Assembly: GCA_045633565.1 (NCBI GenBank)
Contig: JAZQYO010000001.1
Location: forward strand, 1-64,000
Direction of reading: 5' to 3'
DNA: 64,000 nucleotides
From: RGIG7450 sp045633565
GTDB lineage: Bacteria > Bacillota > Clostridia > RUG12999
Shown here: positions 59,981 to 64,000 of the stretch, piece after piece
How the letters are laid out: every line of letters starts with the position of its first letter
Position numbering within the stretch: the stretch's first letter is position 1
Position numbers and translations under genes: made by a program
Notes under the pieces: model-generated
Seen by the model: the letters and a program-made list of their open reading frames with translations, nothing else
Told to the model about the DNA's origin: nothing
Databases searched by the model: none

Positions 59981-61877
59981 CCTTCGCGTATCTTCTGAGA
60001 TTATAATACTGCAGACATTTATAATTTCTTAATATTTTTCTTTCATCATCCGTAATTCCCGTCTGGAAATTTTTAACACGTCTTCCGTTCATCATAAAAT
60101 ATTTTGGCGAAATTACGTTTGCAGTTTCCTGAACCTTTTCAACATAGTTAAAGAAGGGAGATTTTTCCATACCAAGATAATTGAGCAATTCTGTTCCAAG
60201 AAAATTGGACGATATAGTCGGGCCTTCTCCCTTTTTGACATCACCGATTATTTCTTCTGCTGCATTATTGCACCACATCAGATATTCAACCATGTATTTA
60301 TTTGTCAGACCCTTGTCTGTCTTGTGAGAAACACTATATCCAAGCGCATCAAAGCATTCATTTTCTTCATCAAGAAATGGCAGATGATCCCCAAAAAACA
60401 ATATTGCGACCGGCTCCTCTCTGGTTTTGGCAAATGCAAAGATTTCACCAAGCAACATATCCGTATCATAAATACCATTCAGATAATTATTTATGATGTT
60501 ATAGTTCTCATCGGACATTTTTTTCGGGCGTTTGTATAATGTCTTTTTATTGTTTTCCGAAACGGTGTATGGACCATGATTTTCAATAGTTACTGTAAAA
60601 TTAAAATAGGGTGTTTGAGGATTTGCCTCATAATGGTCAACATATTCATTTATAATCCATTCTGCAGCAACTGAATCAAGTATATATCCATTAAATTCAG
60701 GGGTATCCCACGACATATCATCGCGGCTTACAAATTTATCAAAACCAAGTTTTTCATATGCTATTTTTCTGTTATAAAACCATGGATATCCGGGATGAAA
60801 AGCTACTGAACTGTATCCGTTATCCTTAAAATACTGAACAAGTCCGTATGTTGGCTGAGTTATATATGTTTTGTACGCAGTTGGCATACTGCTGTCCAGC
60901 AGATACTGACTTGCGCCTGTTAAAAATTCAAATTCGGTAGATTCTGTACTACCTCCGTATCCGGGCACTACAAGTTTTCCATGATAACTGAGTTCCTTTA
61001 TCTCATCATAGTTTCCATACGGATTAATTCCTTCCTCAAGTTCCACCTTGCTTCCACGTCTAACATCAAAAAAAGCTTCGCCCATTATGGCAATAACATT
61101 GATTTTTTCATTTTTTTCAGTAGCAATCGGTGCCGAAGCATTTTCCGAAAGCAATTGTGCCGCATACTCGTCAGTATATTCTTCAGGCATTTTATATTTT
61201 GTAGAGTTGCTGCTGTTAAGCAATGTGTAAAGCATTCCGTGATGTTGAGCCATGCTTGTGTCATGGTATTCTTCTGCAAAAGTAGGTATTCCATTATAGA
61301 TTGACGAATTACCATAAATCAGAACATAGGACAAAATCATGCAGCATACAGTTGTCATAGCGCCGATAATTTTTACTGGCATATTTATTTTTTGAGTTCT
61401 GCACCTTTTTGCAGCATATATCGTTACAGCAATCGCAAAAATTACTGCAATCACAATACTGAACGTTATCTTGATTTCATAATTCTGTGTTATGTTACTC
61501 ATTTCACCGACAAGCTGGAGGTCGCTGACCTTTAACGGCTCATCTCTGAACACAGTTTTATAATAATTTGCAATATTCAGTATAACAAGGGGCAGATATG
61601 CCACTATACACCCAATCCATATTTTGCCAAACGAATAGTAAAAAAGTGTTATAATTAGGAAAATGGGCAGTGCATTTAACAAAACAACCGCAGGATAAAT
61701 CACATAAACAAAATGCATCCAGTCAAAAAAACCATTCTGCACAATTGACTGGATAAGCACACCCACAAGAGAAAGCAGAAAACTGCAAAGCAATGCTTTT
61801 CCCATTTTCATAGGTGATTTATCCGGTTTTCTCACTTTTTTTCTAATTTTGGCAGTATTATTCAACTGTATATTCAT
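59967..61877 (-). CDS. LTA-synthase-family sulfatase-domain membrane protein
   Basis: 636 residues. Five N-terminal membrane segments (from ~30: ALLCSFLLSLVGVLIQSIV to LSYVLIYG) and an extracellular sulfatase/phosphatase domain: GEAFFDVRRGSKVELE, GYGGSTESTEFEFLTGASQY (catalytic Thr region), TIENHGPYTVSENN, FFGDHLPFLDEEN. Family members transfer glycerol-phosphate or phosphoethanolamine. Start ATG at 61877 with AGGGAT. Probable promoter TTGACA at 61940-61945 (complement). Confidence 0.9.
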   Translation of the reverse strand: MNIQLNNTAKIRKKVRKPDKSPMKMGKALLCSFLLSLVGVLIQSIVQNGFFDWMHFVYVIYPAVVLLNALPIFLIITLFYYSFGKIWIGCIVAYLPLVILNIANYYKTVFRDEPLKVSDLQLVGEMSNITQNYEIKITFSIVIAVIFAIAVTIYAAKRCRTQKINMPVKIIGAMTTVCCMILSYVLIYGNSSIYNGIPTFAEEYHDTSMAQHHGMLYTLLNSSNSTKYKMPEEYTDEYAAQLLSENASAPIATEKNEKINVIAIMGEAFFDVRRGSKVELEEGINPYGNYDEIKELSYHGKLVVPGYGGSTESTEFEFLTGASQYLLDSSMPTAYKTYITQPTYGLVQYFKDNGYSSVAFHPGYPWFYNRKIAYEKLGFDKFVSRDDMSWDTPEFNGYILDSVAAEWIINEYVDHYEANPQTPYFNFTVTIENHGPYTVSENNKKTLYKRPKKMSDENYNIINNYLNGIYDTDMLLGEIFAFAKTREEPVAILFFGDHLPFLDEENECFDALGYSVSHKTDKGLTNKYMVEYLMWCNNAAEEIIGDVKKGEGPTISSNFLGTELLNYLGMEKSPFFNYVEKVQETANVISPKYFMMNGRRVKNFQTGITDDERKILRNYKCLQYYNLRRYAKVDKP

Positions 61878-62026
61878 CAAAAATCATCCCTAATTTTAAT
61901 AACAAATTTCCTTTCTATGTTATCATATACTGCACGTTTTGTCAATTGAAAGTTTAGCGCTGTTGCTTAAATGTAATGCAAAAAAAATTTGTCATTTTTC
62001 TAATAATATAAAATTTCTAAAAAGAC

Positions 62027-62055
62027 TTGAAAAAAGTCATAAAATATGAGATAAT
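62027..62055 (+). promoter_or_regulatory. Promoter of glmU-prs
   Basis: TTGAAA at 62027-62032 and GATAAT at 62050-62055 with 17 bp between; 29 bases to the start codon. Confidence 0.75.
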
Positions 62056-62084
62056 GTCTATAGAACATTCTTGGAGGTACAGCG

Positions 62085-63449
62085 ATGTCTTCTATTTCGT
62101 CAGTTATTCTTGCTGCCGGTTTAGGCACAGGAATGAATTCAAATAACCCAAAAGTTACACATGAAATTTGTTTCACACCTATTATTAAACTTGTTTATTC
62201 TGCCGCTGAAAATGCGGGCATTAGCAATATTATTACAGTTATCGGTCCAAATTCAGAGCAGGTAAAAACCTGCCTGGGTGAAGATAAAAAATATGCATAT
62301 CAACAGCAGCAGCTTGGCACCGGTCATGCTGTTATGTCTGTTATGCCACAGCTTTCTGACGGTGACACGCTACTTGTTTTATCAGGTGATGCTCCTCTTG
62401 TTACCGGCGATACTCTCCGTGCGGCAATCAAATATCATTTTGACAATCGCCATGCTGCTACCATTATTACTGCCGACCTTGACAATCCTTCCGGTTACGG
62501 CAGAATTTTGAGAGATGAAAATTTAAATGTTAAATCCATAATTGAAGATAAAGATGCGACAGTGCTTCAGAAACAGATTACCGAAGTCAACTCGGGTATG
62601 TACTGCTTTGACATCGGTCTTTTACGTGCTGCACTTTCCGACCTTAAAAATGACAATTCCGAGTCGGAATATTATCTCACCGACACAATTGAAATACTCC
62701 TTGAAAACGGCTACAGCGTAGGTGCATACCGTGCAGAAGACCCATCTGAAATCTGCGGCATCAACAATCGCGTTCAGCTTGCTGATGCCGAACTTACACT
62801 CAGAAACAGAATTAATAAAAATTTTATGCTTTCGGGCGTAACTTTAATTGACCCTGCATCCACATATATCGGCACAGAGGTTGAAATAGAGTCTGATACT
62901 ATTATTTATCCCAATACAGTAATAAAAGGTAAAACAAAAATTGCTTCGGGTTGCACCATCGGCTCATCCTGTATGATTGAAAATTCGGAGATCGGCGCAG
63001 GCTCAGACCTTCTTTCTTCTGTTGTTATTGATAGTAAAATCGGTGAAAATGTTCACGTTGGTCCCTTTGCGTACATTCGTCCTAATTGTGTTGTTAGCGA
63101 CAATGTCAAGGTGGGCGATTTTGTTGAGCTTAAAAATTCAAATATCGGAACCGGAACTAAAATATCCCACCTCACCTATGTTGGTGACAGTGATGTTGGT
63201 AAAAATGTAAACTTCGGTTGCGGTACTGTAACCGTTAATTATGACAGTAAACGCAAACACCGTACAACGATTGGTGATAACGCATTTATTGGTTGCAACT
63301 CAAACCTTGTTGCACCGGTAACCGTTGGAGATGGCGCATACACAGCCGCCGGCTCAACCATCACAGAGGATGTTCCCGAGGACGCTTTGGCAGTTGCAAG
63401 AGCACGTCAGGTGAACAAAGAGGGTTGGGTTAAAAAGAAAAAGTTTTAA
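62085..63449 (+). CDS. glmU: Bifunctional UDP-GlcNAc pyrophosphorylase / GlcN-1-P acetyltransferase, with altered N-terminal signature
   Basis: 454 residues, normal length. The C-terminal left-handed beta-helix acetyltransferase is intact (RPNCVVSDNVKVGDFVELKN, SHLTYVGDSDVG with catalytic His, FGCGTVTVNYD). The N-terminal uridyltransferase has QQLGTGHAV, SGDAPLV, EVNSGMY and GINNR, but the signature GxGTRMKS reads GLGTGMNS: the Arg (E. coli Arg18) is Gly16 and the next Lys is Asn18. Lys23 in NPKVTH is kept. Start ATG after TTGGAGG. Followed by prs, an order common in Firmicutes (glmU-prs). Confidence 0.93.
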   Translation: MSSISSVILAAGLGTGMNSNNPKVTHEICFTPIIKLVYSAAENAGISNIITVIGPNSEQVKTCLGEDKKYAYQQQQLGTGHAVMSVMPQLSDGDTLLVLSGDAPLVTGDTLRAAIKYHFDNRHAATIITADLDNPSGYGRILRDENLNVKSIIEDKDATVLQKQITEVNSGMYCFDIGLLRAALSDLKNDNSESEYYLTDTIEILLENGYSVGAYRAEDPSEICGINNRVQLADAELTLRNRINKNFMLSGVTLIDPASTYIGTEVEIESDTIIYPNTVIKGKTKIASGCTIGSSCMIENSEIGAGSDLLSSVVIDSKIGENVHVGPFAYIRPNCVVSDNVKVGDFVELKNSNIGTGTKISHLTYVGDSDVGKNVNFGCGTVTVNYDSKRKHRTTIGDNAFIGCNSNLVAPVTVGDGAYTAAGSTITEDVPEDALAVARARQVNKEGWVKKKKF

Positions 63450-63500
63450 AAAAAATTATGTACCCATACATAATTTAAATATTTTTAAGGAGTGATAAGA

Positions 63501-64000
63501 ATGGGTCCTATTCACGGGAAAAATATTAAGATTTTTGCCGGAAACTCTCACAAAAAACTTGCCAAAGACATTGCCGCAAAGCTGGGACTTCAGCTTGGTA
63601 ATTCCGAAGTAAAGATTTTTAGTGACGGGGAGATATCTGTTAACATTAACGAAACGGTTAGAGGCTCTGAAGTATTTGTCGTTCAGTCCACTTGCAATCC
63701 CGTAAACGATAATTTAATGGAACTTCTCATTATGATTGATGCTTTCAAAAGAGCATCTGCTGCTAAAATTACTGCCGTGCTCCCCTATTTTGGCTATGCA
63801 CGTCAGGACAGAAAGGCTAAGGCACGTGACCCCATTTCAGCAAAGCTTGTTGCTGACCTACTCACCACCGCCGGTGCTGACAGAGTGCTTACAATTGATT
63901 TGCACGCCCCACAGATTCAGGGATTTTTCAACATTCCCGTTGACCATCTGTATGGCGGTCCACTTCTGGCAAATTATTTTAAAAATAAATTTAAGGACAA
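63501..64000 (+). CDS. prs: Ribose-phosphate pyrophosphokinase (N-terminal part, cut by window end)
   Basis: 166 codons are visible of ~315. It opens IHGKNIKIFAGNSHKKLAK, with FSDGEISV, VFVVQSTCNPVNDNLMELL, LPYFGYARQDRKAKARDPIS and TIDLHAPQIQGFF, all class I PRPP synthetase landmarks (ATP and ribose-5-phosphate sites). ATG at 63501 with AAGGAG. Makes PRPP for nucleotide and amino acid synthesis. It lies 51 bases after glmU, the same order as in Bacillus. Confidence 0.96.
   Translation, partial: MGPIHGKNIKIFAGNSHKKLAKDIAAKLGLQLGNSEVKIFSDGEISVNINETVRGSEVFVVQSTCNPVNDNLMELLIMIDAFKRASAAKITAVLPYFGYARQDRKAKARDPISAKLVADLLTTAGADRVLTIDLHAPQIQGFFNIPVDHLYGGPLLANYFKNKFKD

Overview
The window is 64 kb of a low-to-moderate GC, Gram-positive anaerobe of the class Clostridia, probably an uncultured gut or rumen Oscillospirales/Christensenellales-like organism (inference). 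Evidence for this is the low GC, strong AGGAGG-type ribosome binding sites, two T-box riboswitches, sporulation genes (spoIVB, gerW/ytfJ, spoVS), ireB, ferredoxin-dependent oxoacid metabolism, pyruvate phosphate dikinase and SLH-domain surface proteins. No CRISPR array, rRNA, transposase or integrase was seen. One tRNA (Trp) is present.

Layout. 1-1691 (-): 5' part of ppdK. 1692-2087: divergent intergenic region with an unexplained structured hairpin. 2088-9182 (+): compact operon of a methionine-gamma-lyase-family protein, ABC-F ATPase, ribF, S-adenosylhomocysteine hydrolase, trmN6-like and rsmI methyltransferases and a zinc-ribbon protein. 9205-9672 (-): dUTPase. 9727-19374 (-): the centrepiece, two paralogous acyl-CoA synthetases, each fused to an N-terminal XRE-HTH plus cupin module and each preceded by its own consensus promoter and T-box. 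The second heads an operon with ilvE, a P-loop ATPase and the four subunits of a branched-chain-type 2-oxoacid:ferredoxin oxidoreductase. 19392-25874: sugar module with a divergent AraC regulator and L-fucose isomerase on one side, and LmbE deacetylase, PfkB kinase, MtlD-like dehydrogenase and NagB-like protein on the other. 25948-26883: class II aldolase. 26966-37721 (-): long housekeeping operon (WG-repeat protein, site-2 protease, scpA, scpB, ytfI/ytfJ-like, D-Ala-D-Ala carboxypeptidase, rluB, ireB, murD, metG, tatD). 37860-39880: AT-rich accessory insert (patatin, small membrane proteins, XRE repressor) lying between a degenerate spoIVB tail and the intact spoIVB. 41099-50809 (-): SLH surface protein, recN, argR, nadK, spoVS, ymdB, rny. 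50989-56069: tRNA-Trp, HTH membrane regulator, DegV, acetyltransferase, SLH-phosphodiester glycosidase. 56397-64000: gdhA, Fe-S protein with divergent Crp/Fnr regulator, upp, LTA-synthase-like protein, glmU, prs (cut by the window end).

The most interesting inference is that the 16350-9727 operon is a T-box-controlled amino acid biosynthesis route by reductive carboxylation. A free carboxylic acid (isobutyrate, isovalerate or 2-methylbutyrate type, or an aryl acid) would be activated to acyl-CoA, carboxylated by the ferredoxin-dependent oxidoreductase and transaminated by IlvE. The operon would be switched on by the uncharged cognate tRNA. The HTH-cupin part of the synthetases would add a sensor or autoregulatory layer.

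Other points: an overlapping A-B-A'-B' (pseudoknot-like) element between the second T-box and its gene; a GlmU whose uridyltransferase signature lacks the key Arg; a NagB-like protein lacking a catalytic Asp; and a spoIVB remnant marking an old insertion or recombination.
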